64,000 nucleotides of DNA from assembly GCA_020205615.1 (NCBI GenBank), contig CM035164.1, forward strand, positions 1,639,501-1,703,500, read 5' to 3'. A program made the translations under genes and the position numbers. Each line of letters begins with the position of its first letter. Position 1 is the stretch's first letter. The DNA comes from Panax quinquefolius. Taxonomy: Eukaryota; Streptophyta; Magnoliopsida; Apiales; Araliaceae. The notes under the pieces were generated by a model that was not told the origin of the DNA, did no database searches, and saw only the letters and a list, made by a program, of their open reading frames with translations. Shown here one piece after another: positions 1-11,392 of the stretch.

Positions 1-1
1 A

Positions 2-472
2 AGGGGAGGGGATATTACATTTCATGGTCCACGCCAAGCCATCTTATATCCCATTATTTCCTTGCGAGATATTGGGCTTGGTGCTAGAAAGTATGTGGAG
101 AAACTTGAGTTAACAATGGTTAATTTGGCAGCTCTATACGGTGTGAAGGCTCGTCCTGGACGAGCAGGTGAGACTGGGGTGTGGGTTGGGGAGGGAAAGA
201 TTGGTGCAATTGGGGTTCGAATTTCATCAGGGATTACTTCTCATGGTTTGGCATTTAACATTGATCCTGATTTATGCTACTTTAAACATATTGTGCCTTG
301 TGGAATTGCAGATAAAGAAGTTACCTCTTTGAGACGAGAAACAAAAATTGACCTTCCCGCAGAAGAAGTGATTCACGACCAGTTAATTTCTTGTTTTGCA
401 AAATTATTTGAGTTTGACAGTATTGTTTGGAAATACAATGCAGCATCATCGATGGATAACCAACAAAACTGA
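2..472 (+). CDS. LIP2: Octanoyltransferase (lipoate-protein ligase B family), 3' part, 5' end outside window
   Basis: The reading frame is open from base 2 and ends at the TGA at 470-472, giving the last 156 residues. It would transfer octanoyl groups from acyl carrier protein to lipoyl domains, the first step of protein lipoylation; in plants this is done by LIP2 in mitochondria and LIP2p in plastids. The frame begins with RGGDITFHGP, the LipB substrate-pocket motif (bacterial RGGxxTxHGPGQ), then shows GVWVGEGKIGAIGVR, which holds the catalytic Lys, and HIVPCGIADKEVTSL, which holds the catalytic Cys. The second Gly of the bacterial HGPGQ is Arg here (HGPRQ). Both catalytic residues are present and no break is seen. 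The transit peptide lies upstream of the window, so targeting cannot be read; mitochondrial LIP2 is my inference from overall resemblance. Confidence 0.93.
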   Translation, partial: RGGDITFHGPRQAILYPIISLRDIGLGARKYVEKLELTMVNLAALYGVKARPGRAGETGVWVGEGKIGAIGVRISSGITSHGLAFNIDPDLCYFKHIVPCGIADKEVTSLRRETKIDLPAEEVIHDQLISCFAKLFEFDSIVWKYNAASSMDNQQN

Positions 473-1648
473 ATAAGCTTCCAGCATTGTATGCCAAAAG
501 GTACTGGAATTTTTTTAGTATTTGCTCGTCCAAAACCTTTTCTTTTATAAAATGACATTGGAGGAATGTTGCTAAAGGTTTGTGAGTTTAAAGTATGCTT
601 TTAAATTAGAGGATATAAGTTTCTTAGTGATGCATGTCAAAAAACTTTCGAGTGACGAGAATTTGTGCAAAACCTATAACCGCCAAGGAAATATCAATAA
701 TTGTCGGAATTTGGAGTAAACAGCAAGTGCAAAAGCTCTGCATCTTTTTGGATTTATAGAAGGCAGGGCCAAAACAATTGGTACTTTAGCTTCTAAGACA
801 CAAATGAACAGGGGAGTTTGCAATTAAAGCATTTAACACTAGATTCGTAAGTACTCGGGTGAAAGTTGTAAATCAAACCTCACTGTCCGAAAGGTAAATG
901 TAATTCCAGTAGTTGTATGCCTAATGAGAGAAATAATGTTAGTTTCTGTCCAGTGATGTGCTGTAATGTTTATTATAATTTATAAGGCTTGGAGTCAGGT
1001 ATTTGACTTTGATCTTAATTCTTAGGTTATCCAAACTGTATTATTTCCTCAACCAAAGACCCTGAAAAGCACTTATTTCATCTCTCCACGAATCTGAAGC
1101 TTCAGTCTATACTCCTATAATGAATTTCTAATTCTACCTCCAAGAATAACCCTCCCTGAGGTGCTGGAACATTATCTTGGTATCGAAATTATTCATTCAA
1201 ATTTACGTGTACTATATACATTTGATCTCATTAGTGAAGTAAACCACATTTCTAATAGGAATAAAAACTCACTTATTTTTGAAATAGGAACCTGATCCTA
1301 GTTATTTTCCTGTTATCAAGCTATTTCTTCCTAGGTATTTTTCTGGTTATCAAGCTGTTTCTTTCTAGTTATTTTTCTGGTTATCTTCCTTCTCCTGTAT
1401 CATAAGCAGTATAATTTGAATCTGGCACTTGAGCATAGGGATCATTGGTAACGTAAACCACATTTTCAAATAGTATTAAAACTTTACTTATATTCAGGGA
1501 TATAACAGTTCTAGTATTCTTTACTAGTGTCAGCAATCAATCCTAGATTAAAATGAGTACAAGTTGTTCCACCTTTAGATTGACGGAAACATGTTGATGT
1601 ACAGGAAAAACCATGTTAAGGAAAAAAAGAATGAACCCTATGGCCTAT
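473..1648. other. LIP2 3' UTR and intergenic DNA
   Basis: AT-rich sequence downstream of the LIP2 stop with frequent stops in all frames. The first few hundred bases probably include the 3' UTR. A short imperfect direct duplication near 1300-1390 (variants of TTATCAAGCTxTTTCTTxCTAG) is the only internal structure I see. No gene recognised. Confidence 0.5.
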
Positions 1649-1660
1649 GTTGTGTTGTGT

Positions 1661-2329
1661 TCAATGTTCTAAAGGCGGGAGGAGGGTGGAGGGCGACGGG
1701 CGGCCCCTGGGCCTAGGCGGTATTTTTTATTTTAAGTCAATTTTAATATTATCTTACATTTATCCAAACAAAACAATAATATAAAGCAAAACAATCTATA
1801 ATAAAGACATTTGCTTAAAGTTCAAACACATTCATATTGTTAATGTCAAAGTTCAAACATAAACGTGCAATTGTTCAAAGTTCAAACATATTTTTAACGT
1901 ATTAGTTTTATTCATAAACAAGATTGCTATTAAATAATAAAATTTAAAATTTCAAGAATTTAATTCAATATTAAAACTTAAGAAACTAAACATAAATTTA
2001 AGAATTATATTGAATTAAACTACATATTACAAATGTATCATCATTTATATAATTTGAAGTTGGTACAAGTTCAAAAAATTACAACTATAATAAAATTATC
2101 CATTTTGACTTGATTGTGATTTGATATACTAAACCTGTATTATGAATATGATAAATCATTAGAAAAATAATTATATCAAGATCTGGTTTGGGTAGTTATT
2201 AAAATAAAAAAAAACCTTTCCTTCTAGATCCCGCCTAATTTTCTGAAGGAATTTTTTTTGCCGAGGGCCTAGCGCCTAGGCGAGGCGCCAAGGGGGGCCT
2301 AGCGTTAGGTGGGAATTTTTAGAACACTG
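1661..2329. mobile_element. Non-autonomous TIR DNA transposon with GC-rich subterminal palindromes
   Basis: A 669 bp insertion flanked by a 12 bp direct repeat, GTTGTGTTGTGT, at 1649-1660 and 2330-2341. The ends are inverted repeats: CAATGTTCTAAA on the left against CAGTGTTCTAAA read inward from the right. Just inside both ends are GC-rich palindromic blocks built on GGCCTAGGCG / GCGCCTAGGCGAGGCGCC, while the centre is very AT-rich. No coding capacity. The target duplication is itself a GTTGT repeat, so its true length (8, 9 or more) and hence the superfamily (hAT or Mutator-like) cannot be fixed. Confidence 0.72.
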
Positions 2330-2341
2330 GTTGTGTTGTGT

Positions 2342-4891
2342 AGGTAACAAAACATTAAAGCTTACTCAAATTGAAGATAGGAAACTCATCTCACGATGGT
2401 AAACAAAATCAGAGCATTCTTTTTCAACGATGATGAACTGATTTAATCACACGTTACATTGAACTCGTGACTACTTTGTAAATTTTTGATATGACAGTCC
2501 ATGTTCCACACATATTGAATAATTACAACCACAATGAGTTTGAGGGTGGTCGCATTAAGGACAAATGCACTTGATGGAGGTTTAAGTCCTCGACCAAAGT
2601 CTCAATATGAACTTTAAAGAGAAACTTGTAGGTTAAAAAACAAAATATTTCTAAGAATGTGATTATAACTGTTTCTTGTGAAGCTTGCTAGTGGTTGTTG
2701 CACTTATTAGAAATTCTAAATTCAATCAATTCTTTAGATTTAATAATGCATGGGAGAAAAGAAGAATACTGATGTGGTATCATGTGCTAAGTTGCATAAG
2801 ATATTGTTCATTAATGTTTGAAGATTGCAGGGAAGATAGAGAACTATATGCAGATTAGTATCACGTGATAAGTTCCTTCCGAGTTCCGGCATACTAAAGA
2901 ACAATTAGTAAAAAATTATAGTGAAGTATCTCAAGTTTCTAAACTATAGCATATTTCCTAGGAACCCATAAGGTTAGTAGTTCTTTTATAAAGTTCCAAG
3001 TTTTTGGTTGAGGATTGACCTTTACAAAAGGTAATAATTCTCATGGACCATCCTCAAACTCAATATGGTTGTAATTGTTTATTAAATGTGGGATAGGAAC
3101 TAGGAAGATCACACTAACTAAGAGTTAATAGTGTAGTCACGAGTTTAATGTAGCGTGTGGTTGGATTGATTCTTTGTCGGAAGGAAAGAAAGGTAGGAGA
3201 ACTACTTCCAAGGAATTGTTGATTGCATTTTACATTGTTTTATTATTGTATCTTAAAAGCATTTTGAGCTCTTGTTTTTTCGTTTTAAAACTAAAACATA
3301 ATGAGAATGAACGAGTAATGCTTCTCGTGTTGAGAGGTTACCTCTCGACACACGGTAGAAAGTGCATCTAAGAGGTTTAGTACGTTTTGAGTTTGAAAAA
3401 AGGATAGTGTTGGTGCTGAATTAATATTAGAAACAAATGGCTTGATTTATGTTGGGGATGTATTTTGAAAGCTAAAGTTACTGAAATTTGGGAAGAAAAA
3501 TCTCCATAAAGTAAAGTTTTAGAAAAAGGGTAAAGAAGACCCCATATCCAAAAAAATTCAAAAAGAGGAATAAATTTGTAAATATAATTCTGAAAAATTT
3601 AAACCAAATGAAGCTAGATGTGTTACTTTTAAAGAATTGTTAGAAATAAAACAGGTATTTCGAGGGGGAGAAGCTGCATTATGAAACAACTCTACTTCTT
3701 CCTGCAAGATAGTCTTTCCTGTTTCAGTGGTTGATATCAAAGCAGATGTTGAAGAATGGGGCAGTGTCTAGCATTGGCACTACTGGTTTGGAGGTCCTTT
3801 CTATGTTGTGTTGAAGGAATAGACTTGGAAAGAGGCGTTAAGGAGGACTGATTTGCTATCGCTCATGCCTCGTTTATACAAGTCTCTCTATGTAGTGGTC
3901 GACCTCCTAGAAGCTTCGCCAAAAAAGACTAGGGGTTCAAGCGTCTTTCTTTCTTTCCCTTTTGTGTTTGTTATTTACCAAGTATGTGTATCAATGTTAT
4001 AATATAGGCACATGTATGGACATTAGCCTTGATTTATGTAGGAATATTATATACGAATATACAGTACGCTGTTGTTAATCTCATTAGTTTAAACTTGGTC
4101 TTACTAGTTTGATGAATTTTAGCTGCACCATCAACCTAAATTTGTTGATTAGAATGCAGAAGGAATCAAATTTAGAAATTTGACTGGTAGAATATCATAA
4201 AACCAGCTGGTCATTATTAGCTTGGTCCCTAAAGACTATAGAGAAAGCTTATTGACAGGTAAAATGAATCCAGGAAACCACATTATATTGAGATAGAGAG
4301 ACTTGTTCTCAAATTTTATGATTGCAAATTTGGTATTATGCACACAAAAGTAAAGTAAAATATACACCCAAAAGTAAAGTCAAATAGATCAAATTCAGAA
4401 CATTTAATGTCGTCGATCCAATCAAATAAAAAATTTACAGTTCCACGTTAATCACAATCCACACATTCGTCGACATAAAATTAGTTGACTTATAAATCAA
4501 CTTTCCTACATATATTGCTGATATAGAAGTACTTGGTGAACATAAGATCACAAATCAATACAAATAATTGCAACAATATATATGGTTACCTTTAAGAACA
4601 ACTCCCAGTTTAGAACAGAATAAGGGTTGAATATAGAAGCTTCATAACTACCTCAGTATAGCACAATTACTGTTTCCAGATAAACTACTAATGATCACTC
4701 CAAACAAAGAAATACACACATGGTATACCTTGTGTAGACTTCAAGTAATAGTACAATCTGTGAATGTCATTAATAATTGTATTTCTGGGTTAAATATGAA
4801 AATCTCAAAGCAACTTATAAGACAAGTTTAATGCAAGAGTTATATGATGGATTCAACAAGTATACAGTCGCTAACAATTTTATCAAAGGAC
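2342..4891. other. Intergenic DNA between LIP2 and DIM1
   Basis: AT-rich sequence with only short, unsupported open frames. The part next to 4892 should contain the 3' UTR of the minus-strand DIM1 gene. No repeats with clear ends, RNA genes or conserved coding blocks were recognised. Confidence 0.5.
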
Positions 4892-5200
4892 TTAATAGCG
4901 ATACTTGGTGGAATAATCTTTCGGTGCAATGACCAAACCACGACCTTTCCTGGCCCCACGATAGACTGTTTCAATAATGTCAATGAACTCCTGCTTGTCC
5001 TTCATTGCCCAGTTAATCTTATTGTTGTTTCCGGTGCCAAGATCAATCATGATGTGTTTGTTCCTAAAAAAGAACATGACAGTTGAGGGATCGTACAGTT
5101 CATACATTGTATTGAAGTCGGGCACCTCAGTGATGTCCACCAGATATATCACGGCAAAGTTTTTTATCGTCTCAGCAACTGAAGCTAGCACTTCATCCAT
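4892..5200 (-). CDS. DIM1: DIM1/U5-15kD thioredoxin-like splicing protein, exon 2 (residues 41-142)
   Basis: The second and last coding exon encodes 102 residues from MDEVLASVAETIKNFAVIYL to KDYSTKYRY. The acceptor reads TGTAG before the exon. Joined to exon 1 at 10422-10541 in phase 0, it gives exactly 142 residues, the family length. DIM1 (YLS8 in Arabidopsis, TXNL4A in animals) is a core U5 snRNP and tri-snRNP protein with a thioredoxin fold and no redox activity, needed for pre-mRNA splicing in the nucleus. The blocks DITEVPDFNTMYELYDP, TVMFFFRNKHIMIDLGTGNN and WAMKDKQEFIDIIETVYRGA are near-invariant in this family. No stops or frameshifts, so it is probably functional. Confidence 0.96.
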   Translation of the reverse strand: MDEVLASVAETIKNFAVIYLVDITEVPDFNTMYELYDPSTVMFFFRNKHIMIDLGTGNNNKINWAMKDKQEFIDIIETVYRGARKGRGLVIAPKDYSTKYRY

Positions 5201-6556
5201 CTACAACCCAAATAAAACACAGATTAAACTCATCAACCGAAGGTAGCACTGTCAACTGTTGCTTTTGCTTGAAATAATTAAGTAAATTTGAACAAATTAA
5301 AAATAACTTATCAAGAGAAAACCCTACATATAGAGAACCATTAATGTTGTTTATTATGAAAAGGCAATTATACTAAATTGCTATTTTACCTCAACTAGCC
5401 CAAAAAGAATACCCAAATAAGTTTATAAGATAAGGTAACCACAACAGCAGGCAAAAATGCACAGAAGAACAAAAACTAAAAAGTAGAGACGAGAACTAAA
5501 CCAGAGAAGAGGCAGGGGGATGAAAAAAAGCGGGATCAAGGACCTGAATCACTATATGGATAAAGAGTTGGCCCTTCTCAGTATAGCCAAAGATGGCAAC
5601 TAATATTCAACATCCACACATCAACCGACTGATAGGTGCATGGCTTTAATTTCAAAAAAGAATTCCAACAAAATCTCAAAAGCAAAGCAAACCTTCATAA
5701 GTTATTGATAAGATATTTCATAAACACAGAAACAGGGAACACGAAATCAAGAGCAAATTGGCCTCATCAATGAAACAGGGAATACGGGCTGTTGAGCTGA
5801 ACAGTACCAATTGTGCATGTTCAAAAGCCGAACAAAGTGCAGTTTAACACCGTGGTCCAGTAACAAAATTCTTCTAACGAAACTAGAAAACAAAAACTTA
5901 TGTTACGATTTATGAAATAATTTTGTGACAGCAATGTGCTAAAACCTGTCATCATTTGAGGTAGACTTGGCATCACCCATGGGATTACCAAATACTACTA
6001 GTATCCAGACTTGAACCAATATCACCCACTGAATTTCCAAATAAACCTATGTATTCACTAAACTTGTCAGAACCACAACAGATGTGTTCTTAAGTTCCCA
6101 CTATATCCTAAGATCTAAATGTTTAAATTAGGAGGCTCCTTTTGGAATGCCCACAAAGCAGACTGAGATAGAATAGCTTTCAAGTGCAGTGAAAAGGGAT
6201 GTGGGTGAAATTTTGTTTTAAATCACCTGCCAAGCACCCTGAGAATAAAACTTAAGTGTCCGACATAAAAGGATGTGCTTACAATACAATAACAATTATA
6301 TCTTACTCTTTCCATTTTCTTGTGCAACTTAAGAGATTTTAAGGCAGTCTATGCTTTGCTTGGATAGATCTTACATAGTGATTTTACATCTTATTATCTA
6401 CTTCAGCTACTGAGGGATAATATCAGGAAAATAAAACGAAAATACTATCAGATGTAATATCCAACAGAAGGCAATAATGATCCACTAGCACAATCGGAAG
6501 TGATTAGCACCAAATTCTACTCTTTTCTTTTAATAAAAGAAACTATAAATATAACA

Positions 6557-6592
6557 CCCTCCCCCTCCCCCTCCCCCTCCCCCTCCCCCCCC
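6557..6592. repeat. CCCCCT microsatellite (G-quadruplex-forming on the transcribed RNA)
   Basis: About five consecutive CCCTCC-type hexamer units ending in a run of eight C. DIM1 is transcribed from the minus strand, so its pre-mRNA would carry (GGGGGA)n, which meets the G3+N1-7 G-quadruplex pattern several times over. Confidence 0.9.
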
Positions 6593-6941
6593 ATTTATCC
6601 AATTAATCCAACTCTAGAGCACAGTCAAAACGCTTAAAAGTAGTAAAGATATATTTATATGGAAATTCCGGTCTTCATTCAAACTCCTTGTCTTTATTGA
6701 TCCCAGCAAGAGCAGATACATATACTCAAAATCCCAACCATCTAGGATCAGCAGTCTTCATGAATCTGGTAAACACGAGAAACCAGGTCCTTAACACTTG
6801 CACTAATCAACATAATTCAACTTTAGTCTAGAAAATAGTCGACCGTACATTCTGACCATCAATAACCACAGTAAAAAATAATGACGAATGGATCAGTACA
6901 GATAAACATAACAATAATCTACTATGATAGCTTGCTAGAGT

Positions 6942-7209
6942 TGATGGGGATAGGTGTTTTGGGACAAATGGTTAAATATTACACAGAGAATTCTCACGCA
7001 AAACTTAATCAATTAATCATTCAATGTCTCCAAATAATGAAGTACATCACTATTTATAATACTCCTAAACAACTTTCCTAATCTAAATTGGATTCTAATA
7101 CGATAATTACAAATTAAAGAAATTAATTAAAATACAACTTCTAACTCATATAGGCTTCCAAAGCCTTTTATATTGTTCTAACCAACTTTCACGGACTCGT
7201 CCTACATCA
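6942..7209 (-). repeat. 3' LTR of the intronic retrotransposon
   Basis: 268 bp, about 95% like its partner at 8377-8643 by eye. It begins and ends with the short inverted repeat TGATG/CATCA. A polypurine tract lies immediately inside it. Confidence 0.92.
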
Positions 7210-7248
7210 TTTCTCCTCCGCTGAAAAAAACTCGACTCCAACGAGTTA

Positions 7249-7957
7249 TCAAACACAAGAACAATCACGTCGGATCACCAAGGAAGTCTTTGCAAGCTTC
7301 AAATTTGGCATGTCGAGAGTGCAAGTAAGAGTGAATTTGGTATTGCCTTTGATAATTGAATAGAGATTAGAACGAGCATCATGTTGCGTGTGACGATCCC
7401 ATAGCCATTTACGCCCTAAGATAATGTAACAAACTTTAAGGGGTAGAACACCACACATAACGGTATCCTTAATCTTGCCAACGGAAAATGTAACCATACA
7501 CATCTGGTAACCCGCAACTTTGTATTGGTAATCCATGCAACATCACGCGGCTCCGTGTGAGCCGCTCAACTTTTAACCCAGGTTTCTTAATTGCTTCCTC
7601 AGAAATAATATCCGTACAACTTCCAGTATCAATCATAAGAGAGCACACCTATCCTGCACATATGACTCTCGTCTGAAAAATTCGCACACGATGGATTTTA
7701 GGACCATCCTTATGTTTCTGGGCAACAAGTAAAGGTCGAAGAACACCTAAACATCCTTCCAAATGAGCATCAACTTCTAAATCTTGCTCATCGGGCTCAT
7801 ATTTGTCGTCTACCGGCTTGCAAATCTCTTCGTTTAAGTCAGCTTTTCCACATACTTTGTCAACAATAGCAAGTTGCCTAGAGGGAGAAGAGGCAACATT
7901 TATCTTTGGGGAAGGACACTCAAAAGACATGTGACCAAAATCACGACAGTTATAGCA
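7249..7957 (-). pseudogene. Retrotransposon gag zinc knuckle and aspartic protease remnant
   Basis: Minus-strand frames between the LTRs encode a zinc knuckle CYNCRDFGHMSFEC at 7916-7957 (CX2CX4HX4C, complete). Next comes an acidic linker, then a protease-type stretch ending in CYIILGRKWLWDRHTQHD (7249-7536), which matches the C-terminal part of plant Ty3/gypsy retropepsins (ILGRPWxxDRxxxHD). The frame is broken between 7536 and 7649, where the catalytic region would lie. Non-functional. Confidence 0.82.
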
Positions 7958-8376
7958 TCTAGACGAATTGTTGTTGCTAGCATTAGAAAAACCTGGGGTC
8001 TAATTAGGCCTGCTAGTAGCTGAAAGACTTGTTGACGATCTTTCCATTGGCCTGTTTAAAACAGGCTCCACAAACGTACGCTCTCTCCGAGTTTGGACTT
8101 GTATTAGAGGCCTAATAGAATTCCTTTTCAAATTATCCTCTATTTGGGTGGCAACTTGAACAATCTGTTGGTTTGTTTGTGTACTGTTGCTGGCTCAAGG
8201 CAGTGAATAACAACTAGAGGTTTCTGCAATGGTTTAGGGTTTGGGTTAGGCTTTGTTTGGCTAGATGATTAATATTGTTAACTAGTTTGTGGGCAATAAA
8301 TTTGGAACTGTTGGAAATTGATAACAGGAACAAAAATTGCAATTATTAAATTGCAAACCTTGTTCTGATACCAAAA

Positions 8377-8643
8377 TGATGGGGACAAGGGTTTTGGGAC
8401 AAATGGTTAATATCACACAAAGAATTCTCACACAAAACTTAATCAATTAATCATTCAATGTCTCCAAATAATGAAGTATATCACTATTTATAATACTCCT
8501 AAACAACTTTCCTAATCTAAATTGGACTTTAATACAATAACTACAAATTAAAGAAATTAATTAAAATACAACTTCTAACTCATATAGGCTTCCAAAGCCT
8601 TTTATATTGTTCTAAACAACTTTTACAGACTCGTCCTACATTA
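8377..8643 (-). repeat. 5' LTR of the intronic retrotransposon
   Basis: 267 bp partner of 6942-7209. The sequence just inside it, read on the minus strand, is TTTTGGTATCAGAAC, which contains the tRNA-iMet primer binding site. Confidence 0.92.
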
Positions 8644-10421
8644 AGAGTATTATTACTTTGGACCCTTAGAGAAAGATGAAGGCACTATAGGTACATATGA
8701 GGGAGAAATGACAATTAAAAAGATAATTGTGGCCCTTTAGTCGTCAAGAATAAAAATGCATGTACTTGTTCCTTGCCACTACATACAAGAAGTGACACTA
8801 GAATATCAAATTCTTTAGATGGCATTCACACTGCACAATGATCATATAACAATGAATTTTCGCGACATTGAAGAGGTCAATCAATAATACAAGTGAATAA
8901 AGTACCAAATAATCAATCTTAATAACAAAGTGAGACACCTCTAGGAAGGAGAAAAATAGTTGCATCTTTATCAAATGTGTGGACGTTAAGCGAAAGCAAC
9001 ATCGATAGTATGGGGTCAATTATTTCTAATCGAAAAAAAATTATTTTATGATATATGATAAATTTAGAAGAAATTTAAGTGTAATGAATAAATTATTTCT
9101 AATTTAATTTTATAATTTTTTTAATATACATGGTCAAATTGAATTTTTATAACTTTCTCAATTTCATATTACTTACTCTCCTTGATGTATGCATCTTCCT
9201 ATAATATTTTTAAAATAAATAATAATCTAATTTATATTATTTTTATAACATAAAAAATTTAAATATTTATTAACAAATTTGTAATTAGAAAGGTGTGTGT
9301 ATATATATATATAATGTTATTACTTGTTATATTAACAATATTGTAACCAAATACATGTTTTTATATATGCAACCGGCCAAAAAGTACAAAATTATCTAAA
9401 AAAATTGTGCCCCCGAACCCCTGCCAAATTATTTATAGCATCACAATATTTTTACCCCACTAAATAAAATTTCTGCCTTCACCACTGTGTGCGGATATTG
9501 ATACTTTACATGCATGCCACAAATGTGTTTAGTGAATTTTTTTTGTGATTTCTTGACATGTATATCATCCAATTTTATCTTTATATAAATGTGATTTGTG
9601 GAATATCTCATATATTTGCTATCACATAACTGACTAATGGGATTTTATAACAAAGGTGTACTGAAAAAGTTTCACTAAAGTTATGGGCAGAACAAGGCCA
9701 ATCAAGGAAAAGAATTCATCCTAATAATGTTGTAAAGCATGAATGCATTATTTGGAATCCATATATTTAATAAGCATTTGCACATGCATAAACATAAACA
9801 TATATGTTACTAAGCCATCATTTTCTGACAAGTGATCGTTTATTACTATGAATCATTTTAAATTTTTTATATTATAAATACAGATTTTTATGATCCATAA
9901 ATTCAAACCTGATCTTACATACAAGTTAATCAATCAGTTTTGTGAATCCTAGTTCCCTAGTTCTAACTAAGGTAGAAGTCTTCATTACACAACAGAGAAA
10001 GTACTGGAGAATATTTACAATGATTATGTTTCCTTCCAGGTAGTATCACAACCCCAAGTTTGATCCTTTGGAAGTGATCCTGAAGTTTTTACCCATTCCC
10101 TAACCTATTTGTGAAAAACTAAAATCCCAAACTTGGTAGCCAAAAATCAACAGTAATCGGCCTAAAATTAATCAAAATTCTTTCTCAAGAGCTTAAGGAG
10201 AACTATTTTATATATTTAACTCAATTCAACCCAATTCATCTAAATCATAAAGTCCATAGAACAATCAGGGTCACTTTAAGTAAATTTAGGATTATTCCAT
10301 CTAATAAACCGCAAAACAAATCAAAAGCAGGCAAATATATACATAATCAATTGAGCCTCTATATAGAATCAAAAAGTTCTTCCATTAAAAAAATTAACAG
10401 CGACCAATTTAATAATTATAC

Positions 10422-10541
10422 CTGCATACAAGTTTCATCCCAATCATGACCGAAACGGATGACGACTAGACGTTCTTCTTCGGCAAGAATTGCCTGATCC
10501 ACAGCCCATCCCGAGTGCAAGTGAGGTAGCAAGTACGACAT
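10422..10541 (-). CDS. DIM1: DIM1/U5-15kD splicing protein, exon 1 (residues 1-40)
   Basis: The exon reads MSYLLPHLHSGWAVDQAILA through EEERLVVIRFGHDWDETCMQ, exactly 40 codons, and ends in CAG|GTATAATT. ATG is at 10541-10539. This is the invariant N-terminus of DIM1, including the RFGHDWDETC segment that occupies the place of the thioredoxin active site. It was missing from simple frame scans because the exon is only 120 bases. It joins 4892-5200. Confidence 0.96.
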
Positions 10542-10760
10542 CTTCTCTCTCTACTTTCTCTCTCTAGAAAAAAGCTAAACTGTAGCACAGAAGCAAAAGA
10601 TTAAAAAGGAAGAATCCTTTATGGCTGTATACAGTATAAATTTTATTGGGCCTCCAGTAATATTGGGTGTTGACCTTGGAGAGACTACAGGCTATTATAT
10701 TTAAGGCCCTTAGAATTTATGTTATTGGGTCACATCACACTTCCACCTAGCCCATTAAAA
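10542..10760 (-). promoter_or_regulatory. DIM1 5' UTR and proximal promoter
   Basis: Immediately upstream of the ATG is a CT/GA-rich leader (10542-10565), common in plant housekeeping 5' UTRs. At 10647-10652 lies TGGGCC, the plant site II motif (TGGGCC/T) typical of growth and ribosome/spliceosome gene promoters. A TTTATACT stretch at about 10635-10642 could act as a TATA-like element. Promoter function is inferred from position and motifs only. Confidence 0.45.
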
Positions 10761-11244
10761 CTCCAGTAATTATCAAAATATAAATAATGCAGTTATTTAA
10801 TATTTTAATGTAATTTTTTTTAAAAAGCAGAATAATTTAAAATAAATTTAGTAATATTAAGAATTACATTTTAATCATTATAGTGGATACTCTAATACTT
10901 TATCCCTAACTATCACTCCGACCAACAAAGACATTAGTATTAGATTCAAAGTTTTCAGCCGGTCGAGCTGCATTCTATTCTGCTTGGGAAAGCGGCGAAA
11001 GTTCCATTCATCTGGCATTACAATCTCCATTAGCCAATACAGAAGATAAGTCTGACAATAAGATGGATGTGTCTGACACCACATATTGCGTATGTAATTA
11101 ACTTGAAGATAAATAAAAATTATATGAACAAATAAAGTCGAGTATTATGTAAAGAAATTTACTATTTTTTGTATGCAAATGTTTATAGGATTCCATTGTC
11201 CATCACCTTTATATATATATATGGTTCGTCTCTAAATGAATCCT
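10761..11244. other. Intergenic DNA upstream of DIM1
   Basis: AT-rich, no supported gene. Ends in a TA-rich stretch at 11211-11222 that borders the foldback at 11245. Confidence 0.4.
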
Positions 11245-11392
11245 TAAAGAATGAACCAAAGCATTTAACTGTTGCTCTTTTAGTGTCTATAAGCGACGGT
11301 TCGATCCATCGCCATACCCACGTAGTCTTTGGCGAAGGATCGAACTGTCAATATGTAGACACTGGTTAAATGCTTTGATTTCTTGCTTTAAA
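11245..11392. repeat. Long foldback (hairpin), MITE-like or small-RNA precursor-like
   Basis: The two arms pair over about 60 bases with small gaps: CAAAGCATTTAAC / GGTTAAATGCTTTG, AGTGTCTA / TAGACACT, GACGGTTCGATCC / GGATCGAACTGTC, then ATCGCCA / TGGCGA near a loop of about 16 bases at 11316-11331. It sits between two (TA)n tracts. It may be a foldback MITE inserted in TA sequence or a small-RNA hairpin. No coding potential. Confidence 0.7.

Larger units (their letters stand above)
6942..8643 (-). mobile_element. Deleted Ty3/gypsy-type LTR retrotransposon, gag zinc knuckle and protease only
   Basis: Two LTRs of about 267 bp (6942-7209 and 8377-8643) flank a 1.17 kb interior, and the element is bounded by the exact 5 bp duplication AGAGT at 6937-6941 and 8644-8648. 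It lies in the minus orientation, the same as DIM1. The 5' LTR is at 8377-8643, followed by a primer binding site TGGTATCAGAAC (tRNA-iMet type) next to 8376. A polypurine tract GGAGGAGAAA at 7210-7219 precedes the 3' LTR. The ends read TGATG...CATCA; the outer end of the 5' LTR has one change (TAATG). Reverse transcriptase, RNase H and integrase are absent, so it is non-autonomous. Confidence 0.93.
5201..10421 (-). other. DIM1 intron 1, 5.2 kb, holding a retrotransposon and a G-rich repeat
   Basis: The intron runs from donor CAG|GTATAATT (10421 downward) to acceptor TGTAG (5201). It interrupts the gene between codons 40 and 41 in phase 0. At 5,221 bp it is much longer than a typical plant intron. 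A complete but deleted LTR retrotransposon at 6942-8643 accounts for 1.7 kb, and a CCCCCT repeat (AGGGGG in the transcript) lies at 6557-6592. The rest (5201-6556, 6593-6936, 8649-10421) is AT-rich with no recognisable genes; a short TA repeat lies at about 9299-9313. Confidence 0.9.

Noticed and set aside
4844..5246. Plus-strand open frames over the DIM1 exon
   Set aside because: The minus strand encodes the near-invariant DIM1 sequence with proper splice sites; the plus frames have no family resemblance.
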